From positions 56,832,775 to 56,896,774 of the forward strand of contig OZ012685.1 in the NCBI GenBank assembly GCA_963942565.1: DNA of 64,000 nucleotides, read 5' to 3'. The translations under genes and the position numbers were made by a program. Below the pieces are notes generated by a model that worked only from the letters and a program-made list of their open reading frames with translations, ran no database searches and had not been told where the DNA came from. Positions within the stretch are counted from its first letter, which is position 1. Every line of letters starts with the position of its first letter. Positions 22,140 through 35,100 of the stretch are shown here, in pieces. This DNA is from Maea johnstoni. Taxonomy: Eukaryota; Annelida; Polychaeta; Spionida; Magelonidae.

Positions 22140-22860
22140 CTCTGTAATCTTTATCAATTACAGTCATACAGTGAACCCGCCAACTGTGAACGGCTCTGAG
22201 ATGTGCACAATTCTTTTGCGAACACGATTTCCTAGTCCCGTTTGTTTCAAATACAAACTGACATTACCTCTGAGACGTGAACACCTCATACAATGAACAC
22301 AATTTCCTTGTGACATTTGCTCCTAATACACATAGAAATTACCTCCTTATAATGTTAACACGATTCTCTAGTCCCATTTGTTCTTAATACATAAAGAAAA
22401 TACCTCTGAAATGTGAACACATCATATTGTGAACACAATTCACTAGTAGCTCTGAAATGTGAACACTCCATATTGTGAACACGATTCACCAATCCCATTC
22501 ATTCATAATATATAGAGAAAATACCTCTGAGATGTGAATACATCCTATTGTGAACACAATTCACCAATCCAATTCATTCATAATATATAGAGAAAATACT
22601 CTGAGAGGTGACCCCCTCCTTTAGCTTAGATAAAACCAGCCGGACAACCTGTACAGGCCAGCTGCAGAGAATAGCTCAAAAGTCGCGTTCTGCGCATGTT
22701 GGCGCGTAAGTTTCTCTACACGCAAACGATTCGTGGGCCCTCATTGGTCTTCGTCTCCTAGTGACGCCACACTTAGGCCAGATTTGAGACTCCTGGCATA
22801 GCCAGGCTTTCACTATAGCGCATATAGTAATTAGTCTCTCGCTACTTATCCATTATTATA
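22140..22860 (+). repeat. Composite repeat: GTGAACAC tandem block plus 240-nt end block (copy 2)
   Basis: 22160-22615 holds about five degenerate units of 60-120 nt (ACCTCTGAGATGTGAACAC, AATTCACCAATCC, AATATATAGAGAAAATAC). 22630-22860 matches 2200-2445, including CACTATAGCGCATATAGTAA. Part order is the same as in copy 1. Confidence 0.65.
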
Positions 22861-23189
22861 TTCATCTAAGCCTATGGTGAAGTGCAACAGTGCAAGTGCA
22901 ACACCTTTCCGACCCGACGAGTAGTACAGAGGTCTTACGTTGGTCTTACATTAGTCTTGATATGGTCGTATAGAAGTCCTAAGATATTGATGTGGCCTGG
23001 TAAGGTCGTATATCGATAGGGGCAATGTCGTGAAACGAATGTTTGGCTTACGACCGATCTATGCCAGATCTCCGACGCACCGACGATTAAAATAGGTTTT
23101 CTTTATCTAAGATTAACACCAAATCTCTTCCATATTTGGCTTGCTTTTTCATTCGATGACCAGGATATTTTTCAGAAGTATAAAAGAAC

Positions 23190-23477
<288 letters not shown>

Positions 23478-23729
23478 ATCGTTTACTTCGACAAAGCATC
23501 CAGTAAACTTCAATACAACCGTTGCTCCACTTTTGCCAGAGAGATATGAACACGACGATTAGCCACCGCTGCATCTCCCTGGTACATATCTCTCCAAGAA
23601 GACATGGGTTCAGGTCTGAGCAGATAGCTATTCATTCATCCAAAGTTTTGTCCAGCCCCCAGAGGGCCAAACTGTCCAGACACCTTACAGCCTAGCAGAT
23701 TGCATACATTGTTATTATTGTTATTGTTA

Positions 23730-24340
<611 letters not shown>

Positions 24341-24354
24341 ACCCTAGTTAACAA

Positions 24355-24529
24355 TATTGTTATTATCATTATTAGTATTATCATTTTTTTTATCATTACC
24401 ATTATTATTATTATCATTATTATTATTATTATTATCAATATTATTATTATTATTATTATCATTATTATTATTATCATTATTATTATTATTATCATTATTA
24501 TTATTATTGTTATTATTATTGTTGTTTTC

Positions 24530-24598
<69 letters not shown>

Positions 24599-24630
24599 AT
24601 AGTAGTAATTGTAGTAGGTGTAGTAGGTGT
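24355..24630. repeat. (ATT)n and (GTA)n microsatellites
   Basis: About 170 nt of ATT-type triplets (24355-24525), then about 23 GTA units (24532-24597) and variants. Confidence 0.95.
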
Positions 24631-24659
24631 AGGAGTAACAGTAATATGCCTTTTTCGCA

Positions 24660-26160
24660 CGTTTTCCAAATAATTAAAAAAAAATTGAACTTTTTGAATT
24701 TTTCCCCCTAAAAGTGTTGGAAGAAATATACGATTTTTCCTGCTGTTCACATGTGCACCAACATAACCACAAACATGTTTTGTTCTGAGAACGGCTAGAA
24801 CGAGGCCCATGTAAACATGTAGTGCTGCCATCTATTGCCCAATTTGAAATACAACACATAACTAACTCATAGTACCAAAGTAAAGGGTACCTCTAATTTT
24901 TTTAACCATCATTAGTTTTATGTATGCCGTTTCTCCTGAAATCGTAATTTTGAAGTGGAAGGAGAGGATATTCTTAGCTATGGTACGCCTAAAAGTCAAT
25001 AGATGCAAGTGATGTTCTGATTGGTTGAAATTTGAGGTCAGGGGGTCAAATGTTTCTCGCGCCATTTTCGCTCACTGAATTCTAAACACAACCAATATAA
25101 CCTTTCAAAAATTCCAACAAACTACTGTAATCCACGCAAGAATGATAACCGATCGTCTCAGGATCGAAAGTTATATCAAGTAGGACCTCAAGATTGCTGG
25201 CAAAGGTATTGTAATATTTGTAGGAGGGTGGAAATATTGTATTTATGTCCACAACAACTTGGCGGCTTAATTGCGATTGCACGAACAAATAGTTCAGTCT
25301 AATACAAAGTAAACACATCCTGGATCTAATTCTAACGTTTTATGATGTTTACATGTTGATATAGCTTTGAAGGCGATAAGGTATATTTTAATGTTGTTGA
25401 CAGGCAACGTATTTACAGTGTAGGTCAAAGATCTGAGTCGATGATCATCAGAAAATGACAAAACAATCCCATTTCAATACACAACTTTGAACTTGAAACA
25501 AGGAGTGATTACTGATTAATTTATCAAACACTTGAATAAGTTTAATAAGGCGTCATTTGTGGGATTGAGTACTTTAATACTTGTTGGAGAATTAGTGATT
25601 ATCTGGCATTATCCCCTCAGTTATCTACCTAACTCCTACTACACTGCAGCCTAGATTCTAGGCTATCATGTTGTTGTTTTTCTCTTTTTTTCTAATTCTC
25701 TGTTGACAACTAAATGGTTAAGAATCTGCCTCTGAGCATAATTGGTGTAGATCTATAGCCGAGACGTAGTGGTTTGATGCTATAAAAGTTGAGGCCACCA
25801 AGGCTGAAGCTTTGCAACAAACACCCTCTGCGAGGCTATAAATCTGCACCAATGCTCAGTGGTGGATCTTAATGGCTATTATATAGCGGGTTTGAGTGAT
25901 AAAAAAGGATCTTACAACTCTACAAAAGACACAAAAATCATGTATTCTAATGGTTGCTGAGCTGGGATTTGTCCCGGTCCAAGGCAGTGGGCCAAGATTT
26001 GGTCTCGGCTCAGTGCGGTGTTTTCCAAGCCCAGGTATTGCCATAACAACGCGCTACAGGAAAGGAATTTGAACATACTTTCCTTTCACTGTTTATATTG
26101 TATATGACTTGGATATAATCCTGTAAGCTCGTTTTCTATTGTTTAATCTATTGTTCTTTG
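24660..26160. other. Upstream region of ATAD5, no coding sequence seen
   Basis: This is mostly single-copy DNA. It contains the CCAAT/E2F-like cluster and probably the untranslated first exon of ATAD5, whose exact limits cannot be seen. Confidence 0.45.
25018..25072 (+). promoter_or_regulatory. Candidate ATAD5 promoter: CCAAT box and E2F-like site
   Basis: GATTGG (a reversed CCAAT box) at 25018 is followed about 35 nt later by TTTCTCGCGCCATTTTCGC (25053-25071), which resembles an E2F site. Such pairs are common in replication-gene promoters. The first coding exon of ATAD5 at 26176 is preceded by a good acceptor (TGTTGCAG at 26161-26168), implying a non-coding first exon upstream, perhaps starting here. 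The link to ATAD5 is an inference. Confidence 0.3.
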
Positions 26161-26175
26161 TGTTGCAGCTTCCTG

Positions 26176-29100
26176 ATGCCAGGTGTTTGTGTAGATAGCC
26201 AAGGTCCAGTGGCCGCCACAGGCCAGGTGAGTACGCAGTCCAAGCATGATGGTTTTCATTGATAAGGGCCAGGGCCCACAGGCATATAGCCATAGACAGC
26301 AGGGCGTCCTGGTGTCATTATGACACCCACATACTCTAAAATCCCCCTTTGGGACTTCCAAGGTATCTTATCAACCAATAGTTATCATTACCTTGAGGTT
26401 GCTTCCAGTCAAGCAGGAAATGGGTCTGTGTCATAGCAAGCAGGGTGTCAGGGTGCATAGTCTTAGCCAGGATTTTGAAAGTGGGTGCCCAAAATTGGGT
26501 ATCATCAAAATTTTGGGGGTCAGTATTCTGAGGGAGACATTTTCTTAGGCCTAAAAAAAAGTTGTTTGTTTCCTGTAACCCTACCGGCCGTCCTGGTGTC
26601 ATTATGACACCCACATACTCTAAAATCCCCCTTTGGGACTTCCAAGGTATCTTATCAACCAATAGTTATCATTACCTTGAGGTTGCTTCCAGTCAAGCAG
26701 GAAATGGGCCAGTGTCTTAGCAAGCAGGGTATCTGGGTGCATAGTCTTAGCCAGGATTTTGAAAGTGGGTGCCCAAAATTGGGTATCATCAAAATTTTGG
26801 GGGTCAGTATTCTGAGGGAGACATTTCCTTATTTAGAAACTGAATAACAAATAATGTCCTAGCATTCACATTAAAGTGAACATTTCAAAATTATTTGCTT
26901 GAAATTGGCTTTTCTAGAAATTTATCTCCGAGACCGAGACCCTCAAAAAATCGCACATCATGATACCCAAATTATTTCTGTCAAATTTTAAGAAATGTCA
27001 ATTTTAAAGTACCAAAGCCACAGTGGATCATTAAGGAACTTTGCTAGGGTAACAAATGCTATATTTTTGTGAGTCCTTGAATATATCATATAGTGATATA
27101 GAGGTTGAAGTAGGAATTTTGAAACTATGAATATCCTACTTCATTTCTTTCAGGTGAAGAATCTTGTTCCAAGAATGAATGACATTACAGACTTCTTTAA
27201 GCCTCCTCCAAGAGAAACACTTACATCCCCGGATAAACCAAAGAATCTGTTTGGTTATTTCAAGAAAGTTGATAAAGAGGGGGCAGGCGGAAGTTCATCA
27301 GCATCTTCCAGACCAGGTGGCTTGGTGGGAGCTCCAGCAGCGAACCAAAGTGAATTAGCTAAAGAAAGTGTGGCAGAAAAAACTGCATCCTCTGCCGGTG
27401 TAAAAAGCAAGAAGAAGAAGGATGGAAAAGAGAAGGAGAAAGGTGCGGCTTCTGTGGACAAAAATGTTTTAAATGACTCTCTGCAAGAGTTTGATACTCT
27501 ACCACTGGCACAGAAGAAGGGAAAGGAGTCCAAAAAGAAAAGCGGAAAGTCTCTGTCTAAGCAGAAAAAGACGTGTGATACCCCAGATGTGGTCGAGCTT
27601 CCCCAATCTGAAGGCGATAATGTGAAAGATGACAAAGAATCTGTGACTGTTATTAGTTATGAAGACCTTTTAAAAAGTCCAGGAATTCATCTAAAAAATG
27701 AAAGTGATGCTCCAGAAACTGCATCCGTGGAAACTCCATCTCATAAGGACGAACAGTGTGATGTTGAAAAACCAAAGACAAAGAAACGTAAAAGAAAACT
27801 TGATATGGACAGTGCGGTGGATATAAAACATGAAAAAGCAACGTCGGGAAAGGCTGATGAGCATAATGACAGTATCAACTTAATGGAAATAAGTTATGAA
27901 GATTTTTTACATCAAGCAGACACACGTCCTGTCAACCAAAAGCAGACGCCTAAGAAAAAACCTGCGAAAAGCAATTCTGCTAGTGCTAGCACTCCAGGGA
28001 GTACTGGCCAGTCTGAAACATACATTGAAGGCAGCAAAACTAGCGAAGCTACCAAGACCGGAGATTCAGAGAAGGCAGCATCGGAAAAAGAGAAACCCAA
28101 ATCATTAGGAATAGCCAAGTTCTTCAAAAAAGCTGCCCCGACCAAGTCAGAAAAGAAAGACTCGGATAAAGTAACTTTTAAGGCGGATATCCATCCTCCT
28201 CCATCACCCCCTCAAAATAAAGATTCAGTGCAAAGTCACTCCTTGTCCAGTAAGAAGAAATCTAATGTGATTGTTCTTGAGTCTGATGTGGATAACAGTA
28301 TAGAAGAGCTAGGCTCAGTGGAAATTACGGAACCGGTGAAGAATACCGTAGCTGTCAATTTGCTTGATAGTGATAGTGAAACAGAAGAGGTGGCAGAAGG
28401 TCCAGCAAATAAAACAGATGATGTGACGAATGCAGAACAGAAACCCATGGACCAGATCAGTGAAAAGACAGACCAGTTATTAAAAAAAGAGCTGGGAAGT
28501 GAAAAATCTGAAAAAGCAGATAAAACATTAAAAAAAGAAGCGGAAAGTGAAAAACAGACATCACTTTCTCTTGGTAAAAGAGAGAAACTGGAGGAGAGTA
28601 AAAAGGAAGCGACTGAGTTGCGGTTGAAGAAAGTAGAAGAGAACAGAAAGAAAATGCAGTCCTTAGATTCCCTCGCCGCACCAGCTAAATTCCCTGTGAA
28701 AGCCACACAGGCGACTTTAAGTTTTGGCAAAAAGGGCATGAAGTTTGAGACCATCAAGCCAGTTCATACGACCAAAAGCAGAACTCCTAGTAAAAAAAAT
28801 GATTCTACAGTGCTTGTGGAAAGTTCCGATGATGAATCGAATAAGAAAAATACCTCCAAGAAGAAGACTGCAGTCGATGCAGGTGTTGTTGAAGATTCGC
28901 CTGCCAAGCTTAAAAAGAAAGCAAGCAAAAGAAAACCTGTTGTGAAAACATCCACACCTGTGAATGCTAAGGCCAAACCCAAAGCTAGTTTAGTGCAGAA
29001 AGCGAAAAAGGTCCCGAAAGGGAAGGCAGTTGAAAGTGATTCAATTAGTGAGGAGTTTCAAGATGAATCCAAGAAACCGCAGGGAAGGAAGAGAAAGAAA

Positions 29101-32100
29101 CCTGTGTACAGATCAACTCTGATGCTAGCCAGTAAAATGGGCGGACCCCCTAAACTCAGACTCACAAGGTAAACGTTCTTCTCTTTGTTTATAGACTTAG
29201 GTCATATTTCACCTCCAAAGGTCAGTCTTGGCACCTTTTCCCTAAGGAATATTGATAGCCAATGCACTCATAAAATTCCTATATCAATTATAAATGATTC
29301 CTTTGGATGACCAGGGTCTGACACTTAGATTTCCGGCTATTGGCCCGGAAAGGTCTTTTGATAAAAAAATGAGTGCTCAAAACAGAATTTCTGTTACAGA
29401 AATTCTTTATTTTGTTTGGAATTATCTTTTTTCTTCTTTTTTTTTTGGGGGGGGGGGGATATCAACCATAGAATAAAAGTTCTTGATAAACAATTCAACC
29501 ATTATTTGGAGGTCTGCTGCTTGCCAAGCACACGAAATGTATTTATTTAACTTCATGTTCAAATATTATCAGTTTAATAACATTTTTTCCTATTATACAA
29601 CTTTATTGCGAAAATCATCTTTTGTGTCCTATGTATGTGATCCTTGAAACTCAATGATATCATGCAGTCTTCTTGTAATTTGTAAACTTTGAGCTATGTC
29701 ACCATAAATCTTAATCACTAGAGCTCCCCAACAATTGCAATCATCCTATTGTTCTCCTGGCTTCATCTTGTTATTGTGTGGATTTCACTCACACTATCAA
29801 GATGTGTTGTTTTGTTCCATCACCTTGTACCTGGCCATGGTTGTTAAAGTGTTGATCACTAAATGCCAAGTTGTGAACTACATATACTTGATATTGAAAG
29901 GTCTTTGATAGTTAACACTATTATTCCCAGTTATGTGTATTATGTTTATCTGACACCTTTATAGTCAGTGGTTTTGAAACTCAACCATTGCATCCTCTCT
30001 CCCTTAAAGTAATGTTATGCATATTGGTATTGTACTGTACAGTGTTCGACATAAGTGGTAGCCCGCTAGTCCATGGAGAAAAAACAGGCTGTCGGGCTGG
30101 TATGTGGTCTGCTACACTAGCCCGCCGCCGGGGCTAGTCGTTAATCCACAGTTTAAAAGTGGAATTGATAATTGAAATGATATGTGCCTGCACTGCAAGA
30201 CCCTCCTCAGTGTTGCTCTGTTAAACAAATCAATGTCATAAAACTATCACTGATAGCATCAGTAAGATCTCTAGATAATCTACACAACCTAAAAATTGAC
30301 AAGCATCAATGTATATGTCAAAACCTGTTTTTCTCACACTTTGTGCAGGGCTAGTTCAACTTCAGTCAGGGCTAGTAGCCCTGCGGGGCTAGTAATATTT
30401 TTGACAAATGTGGAACCCTGTACTGTAACTATATTGTGTTATTTACTTCTAAAGGTTGAACAAGACTGCCAGCAGTGAAGAAAACAGTGATCTCCAAACT
30501 CCCACCAGAGCGCACAGAACCCCCAAACCTCAGAGGCGCCCCACAGTAAGCAAGGTCAGCAAGGCCAAGGAGCTTATTCAAAAGGCAAAAACGACAAGCA
30601 AAACTGTTAAAGGCAGCAAAATTGCGAAAGGTAAAAGGGGAAAAAAGTCAAAAGAATCCAAAAAATCATCACCTACTCCCATTGAGGAATCACCAGGGTT
30701 GAGACGATCCTCCCGGACTACTGCCATGGTCGCAAAGTTTAATATTACGGAGTGCGTTCAGGCTGCTAGCACTCCTAAGTCTAAGAAAGTGGTCGAGGTT
30801 GATTTGGACGTTGATGAAGTGATCGTGACTGGGAAGACGCCCAGTAAGAAAAAGAGGTCTGAGTCTAAGAAAGTGGTTGAGATTGATACGGATGTGGAGG
30901 AGGTGATCGTGACAGGAAAGACGCCCAGTAAGAAGAAGAGGTCTGACCCCAAACAGGCCGGCGCTGAGCAGGTGGGGATGAAGACTCCAAAGGAAAAGAA
31001 GACAAAAACGCCCAAGAAAACTCCTAAAAGTAAGTACATTCATTTTTACAGTTAATCAGTGGAAAGAAATCTTGAGAGCCTTTATTTTATAAAGATTTTT
31101 CTTGATTTGATCTTATCTGGACAACTAGTTTCAAAATACTGGCTAAGAATCTTGGTTCTAATTTGATAAGTGTTAGAGAAAATTTGATTCAATTATCCTT
31201 TTCTAGAAGCAGCCAATGTGTCTTGACCAATTAAAATGAATGTCAATGTAATTTGGCTTGTGGTCTAGAGACTTTGGAGTTTTCAGAGAAATTCATTTTC
31301 TCAAGCTAAAAAAGGGGGGAAAACGAATCAAAGAAATCATTATTAACTTCAGAGTTTTCAGAGAAATTCATTTTCCTAGGTTCTCTTAACCCTCAAGTTG
31401 ATGATTTCTACGATTCTTTAGATTTTTCCCTTTTTTGACAAAAAATCATTTTCTCGCTTTGTTTTCCAGAAGGCGTTAAACTAGCTGCAATCTTTTCCAA
31501 AAAGAAGGCAGCGAGGGACACCTCTTCCCCCATCACCATTTCGGAGGATAGCAACGATGGCGCTCCGCCCAAACCCATGGACCCCGCGAAGAAGGCCTTC
31601 CTCCTCAGTGGTGTCCCGGATACCCTGAAGAAGCCTGAGCGGCCCTGTGAGGTTGTGGTGTACGGTACCAGCGCTCCGCTGCCCGTTGTCAGCCATGTTC
31701 TCCAGAGGGGGGTCAGCGAGGAAGGGGCGCCCGGGCTGGACGTGTGGAACCTCTCCAGACCAGCCTTGCCCCTCAGAGAGGTTGTTGAGTCTGAAGTCCA
31801 GGTAGCCAAGAAGATGGAGAAAGGAGAAATCACACTATGTCAGGATATAGCACAAGTGTGGACCATGGATAAGGTATTTGTCAAATCTGATATTCTTTTC
31901 AATAACACATGTCAGTTGTGTTAGCAATAGGACCCCTAATATGAAAAATTAGAATTTTAAATTTATTGTGATGCAAGAAGTTGTTGGCTATAAAAACTAG
32001 AAACCTAAACCATTCGAGTTGTAGATTCAGGTGTTTGAGATGTAATGAGTCACATTGAAGTGGTGTATAGTTGTAAAACAGAAAAATACATACCTAATTG

Positions 32101-35100
32101 TACAACTGAACTTTAGGAAGTAGACACCTATATTGTGGTGTTTTCACTAAGCCTTGTCACTCTCTTTTTAAACTAAATTTCTCCGTTTCTGTTCCAGGGT
32201 TTCTCTGCTCATGCAGATCTTTCCTCTGACGTGGCCAAGGTTCTGCTGATGGAGATAGTGCAGGACAACCCCATGTTCCCCGTCAAGAGACTCTACAAGT
32301 ACTTCCTCTCACGCAAACAAGAAATAGAAAAAGGTAACAAAACTATGATGAGGACTATGTAAACATGTGCATGACAGTTGATGAATTTGTTCACTATAAG
32401 TAACTAAGTAAGTACCTCAAACTAACTAAAGAGGAATTTTTGATAAACTTTAGCCGTCAAACTAAAAGGAAATAACCTGGTAGGTCATCTAGAGTGACTT
32501 TTGAAGACATTTTTCACTTGATAAAGAAGTTCTCAATTTCAAAATATCAATTTTATTTCACTTTTAGTATGTTTTTAAACCCAGTATAGTAAGATACTTC
32601 ACAAATTTATTTTCAAAGTGATACATGTATAATCAAGATATATGTAGTATTATGTACATTTTAAACTGAATGAATGAACCAGCCTGCTGGAGAATACATA
32701 CACAAGGTTGTGAGAGTATTGTATACAGTGGAACAAGACAAATACATCATCTATTTATCTTCTGCATAATTTCAGGGCCGGACGCTATCAAACCTCTCGA
32801 GGAAAAGAAAACCGAATCAAAGCCTATCGAGATTGGTAAGAAAAGAAAACAGGACGAAACGGAAGACGACGCAACATCAACTGCTCCCCCCAGCAAGAGA
32901 AGCAAACGACGACTCATTTCTGACGACTCTGACGTCGTAGTGGTTTCCGAGGATGTCAAGAAAGAAGATACTCCCGCCGAAGAGGAGAGCGGGCGGCCCG
33001 TACGGCGGAGCTCTCGTACGCGTACGCCCGCAGGAGGGGACGTTCCCCGGGAGAGGAGAAGCCTCAGTCTCAGGAGCAGCAGGCGCAGACAGAGCTTCAG
33101 CCCACAGGTGGAAATCGTGGGCGATAAGAAAGAGGAGGAGAAAGATGAGCCTGGCTCAGTGCAAGGGAAAGGTGAGTGTTTTAACCCTTATGCTGCTGCT
33201 GGCTAATTTGCCTATTTAAATTATGCAAAAAGCCTAAAGAATAACAACCCCTGGCACTTGGGTACTCATCCGAGAGTTCACAGTGAGAGCTATCCAATGA
33301 ATACCAACATGACAGGGTTTAGATGGTTTTCAAAAATCTTTGCATCCTTGTTCTTTTGACGAAAGTAGCCACAGCATTGGAAGTGCTAAGGATAAAATTG
33401 AACTAGAAAACCTCTCACTGTGGGAGGTGTTTACAATTAAGGTTGCACTGCTGATAAACTTGTAAGTTACTAATGACCTATTTCTGTTTTCAGAGCCACC
33501 TTTGCTGAAATTGCAGTGGACAGAGAAGTACCAGCCCAGTCACTCCTCTCAGCTGATCAGTAACACCGGGCACGTAAAGAAACTACGCAACTGGTTAGGA
33601 GAATGGAAACAGAGAACTGACAGGGAAGTGCGCAAAATGAAGAAACAGCTTCGCAAGGAGGCACAGAAAGAGCAGGAGAAAAAGGGAGAGGGAAAGAAGG
33701 GTAAGTAGTGGTAATGTAGGGATGAATTTGGAATTACGGTTTTCGTCATGTTTTCTGCCATATTGTAGCCAAGTCGTGACAAGCCAGTTGAAAGTGGTGG
33801 AAGAAACCGAGTATCTGGTGAAAACCACTGCCTAACCATAAGTAGCTGGTAACTTTCTCACTTGCTATGGCAGTGGTTAGAGACAGCTAGCAGTCAGTGG
33901 CAGATCACAGACTTTCAACTGAAGTTGTTCTTTAGTTATTGCGATCTTGTAGGATTTCAGCATGACTTTAGCTATACTTTTGCCCTCAGGTCAAGCTGAA
34001 ACCTTCAACCTGAAACTGACAAAGCAGAGTAATATGTTGCAAAATGATTATGGTGGCCTAAATTTCTAGGGTGGTCTAAAATTATTAGAAATTTAAGGTA
34101 ATAAATATATTAGCAAAACTTTGTAAGTACTTTTTTGTGTGTTTCAGAGGGCTCCCCAGGCTGGTGGAGTGATGACGATAGTGACTTTGACATGAGTAGC
34201 GAGGAGGACTCGGACTACGCAGAGGAGGAGGAGGACGGTATGTGTAACACCATGCTCATAACGGGACCTGTTGGGATAGGAAAGACAGCCACTGTGTACG
34301 CCCTGGCACAGGAGCTAGGATACAAGGTAATGTGCACTTAACCCTTATGCTGGTGGTGGCTAATTTGGCCATTATGAATGATGCAAAAAGCCTGATTATG
34401 ACTAAAATCCTGGCATATGGGAACTCATCTAATAGTTCTCTGCAAGAGCTATCCAATGAATACCAACATGACAGGGTTTAGATGGATTTTAAGAGTCTTG
34501 CCCTTGTGCTTTGGACAAAGGTAGCCTCAGCATTGGAAGGGTTGAAATAAACTGAAGTAGCATTAGCATATTTCTTTTCTCTTGTTAAATAACTTTGTAT
34601 CAGGGAAATGAATTCTAGGTTTGGTGTGTTTTAAATATTTGAAAGATTATATGGTATTGAAATAAACTGAAGTAGCATTTGCGTATGTCATTTGTCTTGG
34701 ATAACGCCATATCAAGGAAATGAATTATAGATATGGTGTGTTTCAGATCCATGAAAGATTTTCTGGTATTGAAATAAACTGACGTAGCATCAGCGCATGT
34801 CATTTATTTTGGTTGATAACGCCATATCAGGGAAATAATTTCTAGGTTTGGTGTGTTTCAGATCTTCGAGGTGAATGCATCTCAGAAGCGAAATGGGAAG
34901 CAGATTTTGGCACAGCTTCAGGAGGCCACACAGTCACATCAGGTCTGCAAGAAAAACCTGGACACCATGTTCACAACATTCATGCAGACATCAGCTGCAT
35001 CGAAAGGTAAGAGTGTTCAAAATAAAACAGCAAACAAAGAATTGCAGTAAACTGTATGATGAAAAACCTTTATGTTCAAGAAAAATACAGATTTTGTATG

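Noticed and set aside
24624-24831. Open frame on the minus strand starting MAALHVYMGLV
   Set aside because: It runs into a triplet repeat, lacks donor or acceptor signals and resembles no protein I know.
28236-28757. 173-codon open frame on the minus strand
   Set aside because: Shadow of ATAD5 exon 2; Ser/Phe-rich because it reads the complement of a Lys/Glu-rich exon.
31276-31380. Duplicated GAGTTTTCAGAGAAATTCAT phrase before ATAD5 exon 4 as a sixth acceptor duplication
   Set aside because: The repeated part lies about 90 nt upstream of the acceptor and does not include it.
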